Assembly (NCBI RefSeq): GCF_000720725.1
Contig: NZ_JOCQ01000039.1
Coordinates: 4,761 to 68,760, forward strand
Source: Streptomyces rimosus subsp. rimosus
GTDB taxonomy: Bacteria; Actinomycetota; Actinomycetes; Streptomycetales; Streptomycetaceae
Length of the DNA: 64,000 bases
Direction: 5' to 3'
Below, one piece after another: positions 23,042 through 32,152 of the stretch. Under the pieces are notes generated by a model. The model saw only the letters and a program-made list of their open reading frames with translations, did not search any database and had not been told where the DNA came from. How positions within the stretch are numbered: position 1 is the first letter of the stretch; every line of letters begins with the position of its first letter. The position numbers and the translations under genes were made by a program.

Positions 23042-24335
23042 CCGCCGCTTCCGGTTCCTGCGCTGGAGCGGGTACACGGTCCTCGTCGCGTGCTTCCTGT
23101 CCGGCTTCTTCTACCGGTTCGCCCCGGCCACGTTCGCCCAGTCGGTGAGCGCCGCGCTCGGCGCGTCCGCCGCCCAGCTCGGCGTGCTCGCCGCCTGGCA
23201 CTTCTGGGTGTACACCGCCGCGCAGATCCCCGCCGGCCTGCTGGTGGACCGCTGGGGAACGCGGCTGTGCGTCACAGCGGGATCGCTGGTGACCGCGCTG
23301 GGAGCCGGCGCGCAGGCGACGGCCCACAGCCTCTTCCAGGCATCGGCGGGTCCGGTACTGACCGGCCTGGGGCTCTCGGTGGTCTTCGTCGGCGTGATGA
23401 AGAACAACGCCGTGTGGTTCTCCGCCCGGCACTACGGCGCCGTCACCGGCCTCACCATGCTGCTCGCCAACGCGGGCAGCGTCCTCGCCGGCAGCCCTTC
23501 GGCACTGCTGCTCCACCACATGTCGTGGCGGACCGTCTACGGTTCTGCCGCCGCCATCTCGTTCCTGCTGGCGATGTCGGTCCTGCTGTTCGTCCGCAAC
23601 GGGCCCGGACCGCAGGCCGAACTGGCGCGGGCCGGGGCCGGCCGTACGGAAAGTGCCTGGCACGGTGTCCGGGACACCCTGCGGAACCGGAAGCTGTGGC
23701 CCGTCTTCTGGTGCACCATCGGCACCAACGGGACCTTCTACGCCTTCTCCGGCCTGTGGGGAGTGCCGGTGCTGACCGACGGCTTCCACCTGTCCAACGC
23801 GCAGGCCACCGTGTACACCACGCTCGCCCTGGCCTGCTACGGAATCGGCTCCTTCGTGATCGGCTTGGTGTCCGACCGGCTCGGCCGGCGCAAACCCCTG
23901 CTGGTGGTCTCGTCGTTCGCGGCCCTGGCCGGCTGGCTCCTGCTCGCGCTCGCGCCCTGGCGGCCCGGCTGGAGCGGCCTCGCGCTCTACCTGCTCGTCG
24001 GCCTCGCCGCCTCACAGGTCACCGTGTCCTTCGCCACGCTCAAGGAACTGGTCCCCGGCAAGGTGGCCGCCACCGCACTGGCCGTGGCCAACACCGGTGT
24101 GTTCGGCGCGTCGGCGGTCATCCAGCCGCTCTTCGGGTGGATCGTCGACCTCACGCACCATGGGCCGGGGCCGGCCGGCCTGCACAGTTACCGCATAGCC
24201 CTGCTCCTGCCCGTGGTCTTCGGCGCGGTGGGGCTCATCGGGGCGCTGCGCGCGACCGAGACCTGGTGCCGCAACACCGAACCGGACCGCGCGCCATCAC
24301 GGGCGGGCGAACCCGCCGACCCGCTCAAGAGCTGA
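23031..24335 (+). CDS. Major facilitator superfamily transporter
   Basis: A 434-residue protein with about 12 membrane segments. The loop 2-3 motif appears as GLLVDRWGTR, and the second half has GLVSDRLGRR. The N-terminal YRFAPATFAQSV segment and general plan suggest a carboxylate or amine symporter rather than a drug pump, but this is weak evidence. It starts with GTG inside the last codons of the Rieske gene, so the pair is translationally coupled. The C-terminus converges on, and overlaps by 11 bp, the malR-like gene. Confidence 0.88.
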   Translation: MPADRRFRFLRWSGYTVLVACFLSGFFYRFAPATFAQSVSAALGASAAQLGVLAAWHFWVYTAAQIPAGLLVDRWGTRLCVTAGSLVTALGAGAQATAHSLFQASAGPVLTGLGLSVVFVGVMKNNAVWFSARHYGAVTGLTMLLANAGSVLAGSPSALLLHHMSWRTVYGSAAAISFLLAMSVLLFVRNGPGPQAELARAGAGRTESAWHGVRDTLRNRKLWPVFWCTIGTNGTFYAFSGLWGVPVLTDGFHLSNAQATVYTTLALACYGIGSFVIGLVSDRLGRRKPLLVVSSFAALAGWLLLALAPWRPGWSGLALYLLVGLAASQVTVSFATLKELVPGKVAATALAVANTGVFGASAVIQPLFGWIVDLTHHGPGPAGLHSYRIALLLPVVFGAVGLIGALRATETWCRNTEPDRAPSRAGEPADPLKS

Positions 24336-25404
24336 CGCCGGCGGCCGGCCCCGTCGACCCCCGTACCACCAGCTCCGGCTGGAAGACGAACTCCGTGTGG
24401 CGGTCCGGCGACCGGTCGCCGTCGGCCCGCGCGCGGATCTCCTCGATCAGCGCGTCCACGGCCGCCGTGGCCATCGCCCGCACCGGCTGGCGGACGGTCG
24501 TCAGCGGCGGGTCGGTGAAGGCGATGAGTTCGGAGTCGTCGAAGCCGATGACCGAGACCTCGCCCGGTACGTCCAGGCCGCGCTGCCGTGCCGCGCGGAC
24601 GACGCCGAGCGCCATCAGGTCGCTGCCGCAGACGATCGCCGTACAGCCCGCGTCCAGCAGGGACGCGGCTGCGGCGTGTCCGCCTTCGACGCCGAACAGG
24701 GTGTGGCGGATGAGGCGTTCGGCCGCTCCGCGGTGCAGGCCGAAGGAGTCGCTCAGCGCCGCCGTGAACCCTTCGGCCTTGCGGCGCGACGGTACGTAGC
24801 GGGCCGGGCCGACGGCCAGGCCGATGTTCCGGTGGCCGAGTTCGGCGAGGTGGCGTACGGCCATGCGGGCGGCCACCCGGTCGTCCGGGGAGACGAAGGG
24901 CGCGGCGATGTCCTCGTGGTAGCCGTTGATGAGGACGTACGGGACGCCGCGGTCGGTGAGGCGGGTGTAGCGGGTGGGGTCGGTGGTGCTGTCGGAGTGC
25001 AGGCCGGAGAGGAAGATGATGCCGGTGACGCCGCGGGCTTCCAGCTGCTCGACGAGTTCGTCTTCCGTGGCGCCGCCGGGGAGCTGGGTGCACAGGACCG
25101 GGGTGTAGCCGTGGCCGGCCAGGGCCTGTTCGATGAGCTGGGCGAAGGCCGGGAAGATCGGGTTGGTCAGTTCGGGGACGATCAGGCCGACCAGCCCGGC
25201 GCTGGTGCGCCGCAGCCGTACGGGGCGCTCGCCGCCGAGCAGGTCGAGGGCCGCCAGCACCCGCTGCCGGGTGCCCCGGGCCACGCCCGCCTTCCCGTTG
25301 AGCACCCGGCTGACCGTCGCCTCGCTGACCTGGGCCTGCGCGGCGATGTGCGCCAGCCGGGGGCCGTTGCCCCCGGCCGGCGGCACGTCGGGGTGGTCCG
25401 TCAC
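24325..25404 (-). CDS. LacI-family regulator, MalR-like copy 1
   Basis: A 359-residue LacI/GalR repressor. It has an N-terminal HTH with the usual hinge (LAHIAAQAQVSEATVSRVLNGKAGV) and a periplasmic-binding-protein-like sensor (ENPIFPAF-type core, FVSPDDRVAARMAVRHLAELGHRNIGL, VIGFDDSELIAFTDPPLTTVRQP). It is clearly paralogous to the gene at 32153. The GTG overlaps the alpha-glucosidase stop (GTGA), so it is the last gene of malEFG-aglA-malR. It probably senses maltodextrin or a derivative and represses the mal genes. A decayed copy of its 3' half lies 3.6 kb away at 20738. Confidence 0.88.
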   Translation of the reverse strand: MTDHPDVPPAGGNGPRLAHIAAQAQVSEATVSRVLNGKAGVARGTRQRVLAALDLLGGERPVRLRRTSAGLVGLIVPELTNPIFPAFAQLIEQALAGHGYTPVLCTQLPGGATEDELVEQLEARGVTGIIFLSGLHSDSTTDPTRYTRLTDRGVPYVLINGYHEDIAAPFVSPDDRVAARMAVRHLAELGHRNIGLAVGPARYVPSRRKAEGFTAALSDSFGLHRGAAERLIRHTLFGVEGGHAAAASLLDAGCTAIVCGSDLMALGVVRAARQRGLDVPGEVSVIGFDDSELIAFTDPPLTTVRQPVRAMATAAVDALIEEIRARADGDRSPDRHTEFVFQPELVVRGSTGPAAGVSS

Positions 25405-27005
25405 GCTTCCCACCACACGGCGGTGTCCGCCGGGATCATCAGCTCGTCGTCCACGGTGAGGAGGTCGGACGACGCCAGCAGCAGGCGCCAGGACGGCTCG
25501 GCGGGGGCGCGGACCGGTCCGGCGCTCGTGTTCACGGCGCAGACGAAGCCGCCGGGGCGGCGGAAGGCCAGCACGCCTTCGGGGGCAGCCAGCCACTCGA
25601 CCGCGTCGCCCGCGCCCAGGCCGGGGTGATCGCGGCGCAGCTTGAGCGCCGTACGGTACAGCTCCAGCATGGAGGCCGGGTCGCCGGTCTGGGCGGCGAC
25701 GCTCAGCCGCGCCCACTCGGCAGGCTGCGGCAGCCAGCTGCCGCCCGTACCGAAGCCGTACGGGGCGGTGTCGCCGGACCACGGGATCGGCACGCGGCAG
25801 CCGTCGCGCAGGCCGTCCTGACCGTTGGCGCGGAAGAAGGACGGGTCCTGGCGCACCTCGTCGGGCAGGTCGGTGACCTCGGGGAGGCCCAGTTCCTCGC
25901 CCTGGTAGACGTACGCGGAGCCGGGGAGCGCGAGCATGAGCAGGGCCGCGGCGCGGGCGCGGCGGGCGTCGCCGCCGAGGCGGGTGGCGTGCCGGACCAC
26001 GTCGTGGTTGGAGAGAACCCAGGTGGTGGGGGCGCCGACCGGACGCATGGCGTCCAGGGACGCGTCGATGACGGTCCGCAGTGCGGGCGCGTCCCAGCCC
26101 GTGTTCAGGTAGTGGAAGTTGAACGCCTGGTGCAGCTCGTCGGGGCGGAGGTAGAGGGCGGTGCGGTCGGTGCTCGGGGTCCAGGCCTCCGCTACGCCGA
26201 TGCGCTCGCCCGCGTACTCGTCCAGGACCTTGCGCCACGAACGGTAGATCTCGTGCACACCGTCCTGGTCGAAGAACGGCAGCACCTGGTTGCCGAGCAG
26301 TTTGAGCTGGTCGGCGCGGCCCATGTCCGGCAGGCCAGGGGCCTTGACCAGGCCGTGGGCCACGTCGATACGGAAGCCGTCCACGCCGAGGTCGAGCCAG
26401 AAGCGCAGGATGGAGCGGAACTCGTCCTGGACGGCCGGGCTGTCCCAGTTGAAGTCGGGCTGTTCGGGGGCGAACAGGTGGAGGTACCACTCGCCGTCGG
26501 GGACGCGGGTCCAGGCGGGGCCGCCGAAGACGGACTCCCAGTCGTTCGGCGGGAGTTCGCCGTTCTCACCGCGGCCCTTGCGGAAGTGGAAGCGGTCGCG
26601 CAGCGTCGAGCCGGGGCCCTCCTCCAGCGCCTGCCGGAACCAGACGTGCTGGTCGGAGCAGTGGTTCGGCACGACGTCCACGATGACGCGCAGGCCCAGG
26701 TCGTGCGCGTCGCGGATGACGGCCTCGGCGTCGGCGAGGGTGCCGAAGGCCGGGTCGATGACGCGGTAGTCGGCCACGTCGTAACCCGCGTCGGCCTGCG
26801 GCGAGGAGTAGAAGGGGCTGAGCCAGACGGCGTCGACGCCCAGGTCCTTCAGGTACGGCAGGCGCGTGCGGATGCCCGGGAGGTCGCCCATGCCGTCGCC
26901 GTTGCCGTCGGCGAAGCTGCGCGGGTAGACCTGGTAGATCACCGCGTCGCGCCACCACTGGGTTTCGGCGGGTGTTCCGGTGGCGTCGGTGTGCTGGGTG
27001 GTCAT
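25401..27005 (-). CDS. aglA: Intracellular alpha-glucosidase, copy 1 (GH13)
   Basis: A 534-residue cytoplasmic GH13 enzyme like streptomycete AglA, releasing glucose from imported maltose and short maltodextrins. Motifs: VVPNHCSDQHVWF (region I), DGFRIDVAHG with the nucleophile (~208), GVAEAW with the acid/base (~271), SNHDVVRH (~333). No signal peptide (MTTQHTDATGTPAETQWWRDAVIYQVYPRSF, cited in part). It starts one base after the malG stop region and ends in overlap with the LacI gene, so it belongs to the malEFG operon. The symbol follows the S. coelicolor mal locus by memory; the second copy at 30451 could equally be called aglA. Confidence 0.9.
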   Translation of the reverse strand: MTTQHTDATGTPAETQWWRDAVIYQVYPRSFADGNGDGMGDLPGIRTRLPYLKDLGVDAVWLSPFYSSPQADAGYDVADYRVIDPAFGTLADAEAVIRDAHDLGLRVIVDVVPNHCSDQHVWFRQALEEGPGSTLRDRFHFRKGRGENGELPPNDWESVFGGPAWTRVPDGEWYLHLFAPEQPDFNWDSPAVQDEFRSILRFWLDLGVDGFRIDVAHGLVKAPGLPDMGRADQLKLLGNQVLPFFDQDGVHEIYRSWRKVLDEYAGERIGVAEAWTPSTDRTALYLRPDELHQAFNFHYLNTGWDAPALRTVIDASLDAMRPVGAPTTWVLSNHDVVRHATRLGGDARRARAAALLMLALPGSAYVYQGEELGLPEVTDLPDEVRQDPSFFRANGQDGLRDGCRVPIPWSGDTAPYGFGTGGSWLPQPAEWARLSVAAQTGDPASMLELYRTALKLRRDHPGLGAGDAVEWLAAPEGVLAFRRPGGFVCAVNTSAGPVRAPAEPSWRLLLASSDLLTVDDELMIPADTAVWWEA

Positions 27006-27006
27006 G

Positions 27007-27846
27007 TCATCCCTTGGTGGTGCCGGCGGTCAGTCCGGCGACGAGGTGGCGCTGGGCGAAGGCGAAGACCAGGGCCGCGGGCACCGCGATGATCACGGCG
27101 GCGGCGGTCATCGAGCCCCAGTCGTTGACGTACTGGTTGACGAAGGTCTGCAGGCCACCGGCGAGGGTCAGGTTCTCCTCGCCGGTCATGAAGGCGGAGG
27201 CGTACGCGACCTCGGCCCAGGCCGTCACGAAGGTGTAGAAGCCGGTGACGGCCAGGCCGGGGCGGGCCAGCGGCAGGACCAGGCGCCAGAAGGTGCCGAA
27301 GGGGTTGAGGCCGTCCACCCGCCCGGCTTCGTCGATCTCCACCGGGATGGTGTCGAAGAAGCCTTTCATCATCCAGGCGCAGAAGGGTACGGCGATGGTC
27401 AGATATGTGATGACCAGGCCGGCCGGCTGGTTGAGCAGGCCCAGGCTCGCCATCAGGTTGTACAGCGGCACGATCAGCACCGCGACCGGGAACATCTGCG
27501 TGATCAGCAGCAGCCACATCAGCGGGCGCATGCCGGGGAAGCGGAAGCGGCTGACGGCGTAGCCGGTGGTGGCGGCGACGAAGACGCCGACGACGGTGGT
27601 GACGCCGACGACGAGCACCGAGTTGCCGAACCAGGTCAGGAACTGGGTGTCGGCGACCACATGCCGGTAGTTGGCGAACGTGAAGTTGCTGACCAGGCTG
27701 GTGGTGAAGGCGTCGTTCTTCGGCTTGAAGGAGGTGACCAGCAGCCACAGCGGCGGGAAGACCGCGACGACGGCGGCGATCAGGAGGGTCACGTGCAGGC
27801 CGACGGAGGCCAGCGGGCTGCGGCTGTTGCGCGAGAGCTTCGCCAT
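27007..27846 (-). CDS. malG: Maltose/maltodextrin ABC transporter permease
   Basis: A 279-residue integral membrane protein with six expected segments and the MalG-type EAA loop (EIDEAGRVDGLNPFGTFWRLVLPLARPG, cited in part). A cytoplasmic N-terminus (AKLSRNSRSPL) leads into the first membrane helix. Its ATG overlaps the malF stop (ATGA), and its stop is 1 nt before the glucosidase start. With MalF it forms the channel for maltodextrin; the ATPase is not encoded here and is presumably a shared MsiK-type protein. Confidence 0.92.
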   Translation of the reverse strand: MAKLSRNSRSPLASVGLHVTLLIAAVVAVFPPLWLLVTSFKPKNDAFTTSLVSNFTFANYRHVVADTQFLTWFGNSVLVVGVTTVVGVFVAATTGYAVSRFRFPGMRPLMWLLLITQMFPVAVLIVPLYNLMASLGLLNQPAGLVITYLTIAVPFCAWMMKGFFDTIPVEIDEAGRVDGLNPFGTFWRLVLPLARPGLAVTGFYTFVTAWAEVAYASAFMTGEENLTLAGGLQTFVNQYVNDWGSMTAAAVIIAVPAALVFAFAQRHLVAGLTAGTTKG

Positions 27847-28832
27847 CACCACACCTCTCCCTGCTTGCGGAGCGAGCGGCGGTAGACCACCGCGATCATG
27901 GACAGCAGGAGCAGGATCAGCACGCCCCAGGCGGCCGAGCCGGCGAAGTCCCGCGGACTGTCGACAAAGGAGAGCCGGTAGGCGTACGTCACCAGGATCT
28001 CCGTGGCGTCGCCGGGGCCGCCCCGGGTGAGCAGGTAGATCACCGGGAACATGTTGAACGTCCAGATGGTGGAGAGCAGGATCACGGTGCTGCTCACCCC
28101 GCGCAGGCCGGGCAGGGTGATGTTGCGGAACCGCTGCCAGGCGTTCGCGCCGTCCATCTCCGCGGCCTCGTACAGCTCGCCCGGGATCGACTGGAGGCCG
28201 CCGAGCAGCGCGACGAGCATGAACGGTACGCCCAGCCAGACGTTGACGGCGATGACCGACAGCTTGGCCCAGGTCGGGTCGTTCAGCCACGGCACCGCGT
28301 CGATGCCGCCGCCCGCGAGGAGCTTGTTGAGCAGGCCGTTCTTCTCGTTGTAGAGCAGCCGCCAGGTGAAGACGGAGACGAAGGCGGGGATGGCCCAGGG
28401 CAGGATCAGCGCCAGCCGGTAGAAGGTGCGGCCGCGCAGCTTGCGGTTGAGCAGGTTGGCCAGGGTCAGGCCGATGGCGAAGGTGAGGCCGACGCAGGCC
28501 ACCGTCCACGCCACGGTCCAGCCGAGCCGGCTCCAGAAGACGCCGTCGCCCAGGATCTGGGTGTACTTGTCCAGGCCGGTGAACGTGTAGGTGGCCGGGA
28601 TGTGGTTCATCCCGATGTTGCGCTCGACGTTGGCCTCGTTGGCGTCGGTCAGCGACAGGTACACGCCGCGGACCAGCGGGTAGCCGATGATGACGCCGAT
28701 GACGAGCACCACCGGGGCGACCATGGTCCAGGCGTACCAGTGGGTGCCCAGGGCTCTGCGTACCCGGCCCGGCGCGCCGGCGGAAGCGGCCGCCTTCCGC
28801 CGGGACCGGGACATCCGTACCGCGTCCGTCAC
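27846..28832 (-). CDS. malF: Maltose/maltodextrin ABC transporter permease
   Basis: A 328-residue membrane protein with an N-terminal basic stretch (RSRRKAAASAG), about six membrane helices and the EAA loop (LYEAAEMDGANAWQRFRNITLPGL, cited in part), specific for carbohydrate importers. The GTG start overlaps the malE stop (GTGA); a later ATG (28814) is possible, but the coupling favours 28832. It is the second gene of the malEFG-aglA operon. Compared with E. coli MalF it lacks the large periplasmic P2 loop, as is normal for Gram-positive homologues. Confidence 0.92.
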   Translation of the reverse strand: MTDAVRMSRSRRKAAASAGAPGRVRRALGTHWYAWTMVAPVVLVIGVIIGYPLVRGVYLSLTDANEANVERNIGMNHIPATYTFTGLDKYTQILGDGVFWSRLGWTVAWTVACVGLTFAIGLTLANLLNRKLRGRTFYRLALILPWAIPAFVSVFTWRLLYNEKNGLLNKLLAGGGIDAVPWLNDPTWAKLSVIAVNVWLGVPFMLVALLGGLQSIPGELYEAAEMDGANAWQRFRNITLPGLRGVSSTVILLSTIWTFNMFPVIYLLTRGGPGDATEILVTYAYRLSFVDSPRDFAGSAAWGVLILLLLSMIAVVYRRSLRKQGEVW

Positions 28833-30097
28833 TTGTAGTCCTTGAGGATCTTGCGGTAGCTGTCGCCGACGGCCTTGGCGGCCTGCTCGGGGGTGGCGGC
28901 GCCGGTGAGGACCTTGTTCATCTGGACCTTGACCGGCTCGAAGAGGGAGTTGCCCTGGGCGATCCACGGGCGCTGGACGGCCTTGTCGACGGCGGGCTTG
29001 AAGAAGCCGACCATCTCGTTGTTCTTGACGGACGGGAGCTCGTAGACCGACTTCCGGGTGGGCAGCAGGCTCAGCTTCTCGGTGGTCTGCTGCTGCACCT
29101 TCGCCGAGCTCATGTACTTCGCGAAGGCGTAGGAGGCCTGGAGGTTCTTCGAGCCGGCGTAGACGGAGAGGTTCCAGCCGCCCTGCGGGGAGCCCTGGGA
29201 GGCGCTGCCGCCGGGCACGGGCGCGACGCCCAGGTTCTTCTTGTCCTTGAACTCCTTGCCCGCGCGGACGCCTTCGATGTCCCACGGGCCGCTGATCGCC
29301 ATCGCGACACTGCCGTCCTTGAGGGCCTTGAGCTGGTTCTCCTGGCCGTCGGTGGCGTCGGTGACGGCGGCCTTGGAGTCGACCAGGTCCTTGATGGCCT
29401 TGAACGCCTTCACACCGGCGTCGTCGTCGATCGTGACGATCTTGTCGCGGGCGTCGACCATGTCGCCGCCCTCGCCGTACAGGTACGGCAGGAACCAGTA
29501 CGGGTCGTCGCCGCGCAGGTAGAGCGCGGTGGCGCCGGTCTTGTCCTTGATCTGCTTGGCGGCGGCGGACAGCTCGGCAAAGGTCTTGGGGACCCCGACG
29601 CCGGCCTCCTTGAGGAGCCGCTTGTTGTAGAAGAGGCCGAGGGTGTCGGTGACCTGCGGGACCGCATAGGTCTTGTCCTTGAACTTCGTGCTGCCGAGCG
29701 CCTGCGGGAGGTAGTCCCCCGCGTTGTCCAGGGCCGGGGTGTCGTCCAGCGGCGCGAGGTAGCCGAGGTTGGCGAAGTCGGCGACCCAGGCGACCTCGGT
29801 GCGCATCACGTCGGGGGCTCCGGCGCCGGCGCCCGCCGCGTTCTTGAACTTGGCGTTGGCCTCGCCGAACGCCACGCTGACGTACTTGACGTCGACCTTG
29901 GGGTGCTCCTTCTCGAAGTCCTCGGCCAGCTTCTTGTACGTCGCCTTCTCGGCGTCGTTGGAGGTGTCCCAGAAGGTCACGGTGCCCGACAGCTCGCCCC
30001 CGCCCTGCTGACCGCCTCCTCCGCCGCCGCCTCCGCAGGCCGTCGCCGCCATTGCCAGACCCGCGACCAACGCGGTGGTCACCATGCCACGCCGCAT
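28829..30097 (-). CDS. malE: Maltose/maltodextrin-binding lipoprotein
   Basis: A 422-residue extracellular solute-binding protein (family 1). The N-terminus MRRGMVTTALVAGLAMAATA-C has a lipobox with the lipidated Cys at 21, followed by a Gly-rich linker. The body has the binding-protein segments VTFWDTSNDAEKATYKKLAE, LGLFYNKRLLKEAGVGVPKT and SVAMAISGPWDIEG. AAGGAG 6 nt upstream fixes the ATG. It is the first gene of the import operon, transcribed away from the second glucosidase across a regulatory region containing TTGC/GCAA repeats. Confidence 0.93.
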   Translation of the reverse strand: MRRGMVTTALVAGLAMAATACGGGGGGGGQQGGGELSGTVTFWDTSNDAEKATYKKLAEDFEKEHPKVDVKYVSVAFGEANAKFKNAAGAGAGAPDVMRTEVAWVADFANLGYLAPLDDTPALDNAGDYLPQALGSTKFKDKTYAVPQVTDTLGLFYNKRLLKEAGVGVPKTFAELSAAAKQIKDKTGATALYLRGDDPYWFLPYLYGEGGDMVDARDKIVTIDDDAGVKAFKAIKDLVDSKAAVTDATDGQENQLKALKDGSVAMAISGPWDIEGVRAGKEFKDKKNLGVAPVPGGSASQGSPQGGWNLSVYAGSKNLQASYAFAKYMSSAKVQQQTTEKLSLLPTRKSVYELPSVKNNEMVGFFKPAVDKAVQRPWIAQGNSLFEPVKVQMNKVLTGAATPEQAAKAVGDSYRKILKDYK

Positions 30098-30450
30098 GTG
30101 AACTCCTTAAGGGAACGCCCGAGATGGCGCCGGAACGCCTCGCTCGGCCGTTCGGAACGCCTGTGATGGCGGACAGGAACGTAACAGCGCGGAAATGAAT
30201 TCGAAAGACCTTGCGGCAACTTTCTGCAAAGCCGCTGGAACGGTTTGCCGGGGGCGGCGCCCGCGCGCACCGCGCCCCGCGCACCCCGGCAAGCCGCTCA
30301 CCAGGGGCTTGTGCGCCCACCGGCCCGTCACCCCGTCGCGCCCCGCGCGTTGATCCCGTACACGACCGTCCGCCGATCGACGCCTGGACCCTGCAAGACG
30401 ATGCATGGACGCTCTGCCCCGAAACGCCCCACTCTCGACAGGGATGCCGG
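30098..30450. promoter_or_regulatory. malE / alpha-glucosidase 2 divergent control region
   Basis: 353 nt between two divergent mal genes. TTGCGGCAA at 30211-30219 followed by TTTCTGCAAAG (to 30231) gives TTGC/GCAA half sites like those before the amylase gene. A further CTGCAAGACGATGCA lies at 30391-30405, closer to the glucosidase start. These are the best candidates for MalR operators on the two promoters. Exact -10 boxes are not certain. Confidence 0.55.
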
Positions 30451-32058
30451 ATGACCCAGGACCTGACTTCGACCGACCCCGCCCGCGCGGTCCACACCCC
30501 CGGCAGCCGTACGGGCTGGTGGCGCGACGCCGTCATCTACCAGGTGTACGTGCGGTCCTTCGCGGACTGCGACGGCGACGGGATCGGCGACCTGCGCGGT
30601 GCCCGGGAGCGCCTGCCCTACCTGCGGGACCTGGGCGTGGACGCCGTCTGGCTCACCCCGTTCTACGCCTCGCCGCAGACCGACGGCGGGTACGACGTCG
30701 CCGACCACCGCTCGGTGGACCCGCTGTTCGGCTGCCTCCAGGACGCCGACGACCTCGTACGGGCCGCGCACGCGCTGGGCCTGCGGGTGATCGTCGACAT
30801 CGTGCCCAACCACACCTCCGACCAGCACCCCTGGTTCCAGGACCCGGAACTGGCCCGGCAGCGCTACATCTTCCGCCCCGGCAAGGGCGCGGACGGCGAG
30901 CTGCCGCCCAACGACTGGGAGTCGGTCTTCGGCGGGCCCGCCTGGACCCGTACCGGACGCGGCGACTGGTATCTGCACCTGTTCGCCCCGCAGCAGCCCG
31001 ATCTGGACTGGGAGAACCCGGACGTGCACACCGAGTTCGAGGCCATCCTGCGCTTCTGGCTCGACCTCGGCGTGGACGGCTTCCGCATCGATGTGGCGCA
31101 CGGCATGATCAAGGCGGCGGGGCTGCCGGACATCGGCCACAAGGAGCAGGCCAAGCTCATCGGCAGCCAGGTGCTGCCCTTCTTCGACCAGGACGGCGTC
31201 CACGAGATCCACCGGACCTGGCGGCGGCTGCTGGACTCCTACCCCGGCGAGCGCATCGGCGTCGCCGAGGCCTGGGCGCCCTCCCCCGAGCGGCTGGCCC
31301 TGTACGTACGCCCCGACGAGCTGCACCAGGCGTTCAACTTCCAGTTCCTGACCGCCGGCTGGTCCGCCGCCGCGCTGCGCGCGATCGTCGACGCCTCGCT
31401 CGCCGCGACCGCCTCGGTCGGCGCCACCACCTCCTGGGTGCTGTCCAACCACGACGTGGTGCGGCACACCACCCGGCTCGGCGGCCTGCGGCGGGCCCGC
31501 GCCGCCACGCTCATGATGCTCGCGCTGCCCGGTTCGGCCTACCTCTACCAGGGCGAGGAACTGGGCCTGCCCGAGGTCACCGACCTGCCCGACGAGGTGC
31601 GCCAGGACCCGGCGTTCTTCCGCGGCGACGGGCAGGACGGGCACCGCGACGGTTGCCGGGTGCCGCTGCCGTGGTGCAGCGAGTCGGCCGCGTACGGCTT
31701 CGGGCCCGGCGGCAGCTGGCTGCCGCAGCCGCGTGCCTGGAAGGACCTGTCCGTACGGGCCCAGACCGGCGACCCGGCCTCCACCCTGGAGCTGTACCGC
31801 GCGGCGCTCGCCCTGCGCCGCGCGCACACCAGCCTCGGCGACGGAAGCCTGGCCTGGACCGAGGCGCCGGACGGGGTACTGGCCTTCACCCGTACCGGCC
31901 GATCCGGCCACACCGACCTGCTGTGCACCCTGAACACCCTGGACCGCGCCGTCGAACTCCCCCGCCCCGGACGGGTGCTGCTCTCCTCCACGACGCTCGC
32001 GGCCGAAGGGGACACCGCCCTGCTGCCGGGCGACTCCTGCACCTGGTGGGGGCTCTGA
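30451..32058 (+). CDS. Intracellular alpha-glucosidase, copy 2 (GH13)
   Basis: A 535-residue cytoplasmic GH13 enzyme, clearly paralogous to the gene at 25401 along its whole length (WWRDAVIYQVYVRSFADCDG; DGFRIDVAHG ~208; GVAEAW ~270; SNHDVVRH ~331). All catalytic acids are kept. The ATG at 30451 is chosen because AGGG lies 9 nt upstream and the protein aligns with its paralogue from there; the frame stays open further upstream. It diverges from malE and is followed by its own LacI gene. Different residues near the active site may give a different chain-length preference, which sequence alone cannot show. Confidence 0.9.
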   Translation: MTQDLTSTDPARAVHTPGSRTGWWRDAVIYQVYVRSFADCDGDGIGDLRGARERLPYLRDLGVDAVWLTPFYASPQTDGGYDVADHRSVDPLFGCLQDADDLVRAAHALGLRVIVDIVPNHTSDQHPWFQDPELARQRYIFRPGKGADGELPPNDWESVFGGPAWTRTGRGDWYLHLFAPQQPDLDWENPDVHTEFEAILRFWLDLGVDGFRIDVAHGMIKAAGLPDIGHKEQAKLIGSQVLPFFDQDGVHEIHRTWRRLLDSYPGERIGVAEAWAPSPERLALYVRPDELHQAFNFQFLTAGWSAAALRAIVDASLAATASVGATTSWVLSNHDVVRHTTRLGGLRRARAATLMMLALPGSAYLYQGEELGLPEVTDLPDEVRQDPAFFRGDGQDGHRDGCRVPLPWCSESAAYGFGPGGSWLPQPRAWKDLSVRAQTGDPASTLELYRAALALRRAHTSLGDGSLAWTEAPDGVLAFTRTGRSGHTDLLCTLNTLDRAVELPRPGRVLLSSTTLAAEGDTALLPGDSCTWWGL

Positions 32059-32068
32059 GGGACGGCCT

Positions 32069-32098
32069 CGGCGGGCGGTCCCGCGGCGCCGCCCGCCG
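32069..32098 (+). terminator. Hairpin after alpha-glucosidase 2
   Basis: CGGCGGGCGG (32069-32078) pairs perfectly with 32089-32098 across a 10-nt loop, 11 nt after the stop codon. It separates the glucosidase from the downstream malR, whose own promoter follows. Confidence 0.6.
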
Positions 32099-32139
32099 CC
32101 GGAAGCGCGGGCAACGTGGGCAATCCGGGAGGCGACCGG

Positions 32140-32145
32140 TACAGT
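32140..32145 (+). promoter_or_regulatory. -10 box of leaderless malR
   Basis: TACAGT ends 7 nt before the ATG at 32153. No ribosome site lies between, so the malR transcript probably begins at the start codon. No good -35 is visible. Confidence 0.5.
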
Positions 32146-32152
32146 CCCACCC

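Noticed and set aside
13870..24340. The accessory block as a prophage or integrative element
   Set aside because: No integrase, excisionase, transfer or structural genes, no tRNA gene and no att-like long repeat were found. Only the malR relic hints at rearrangement.
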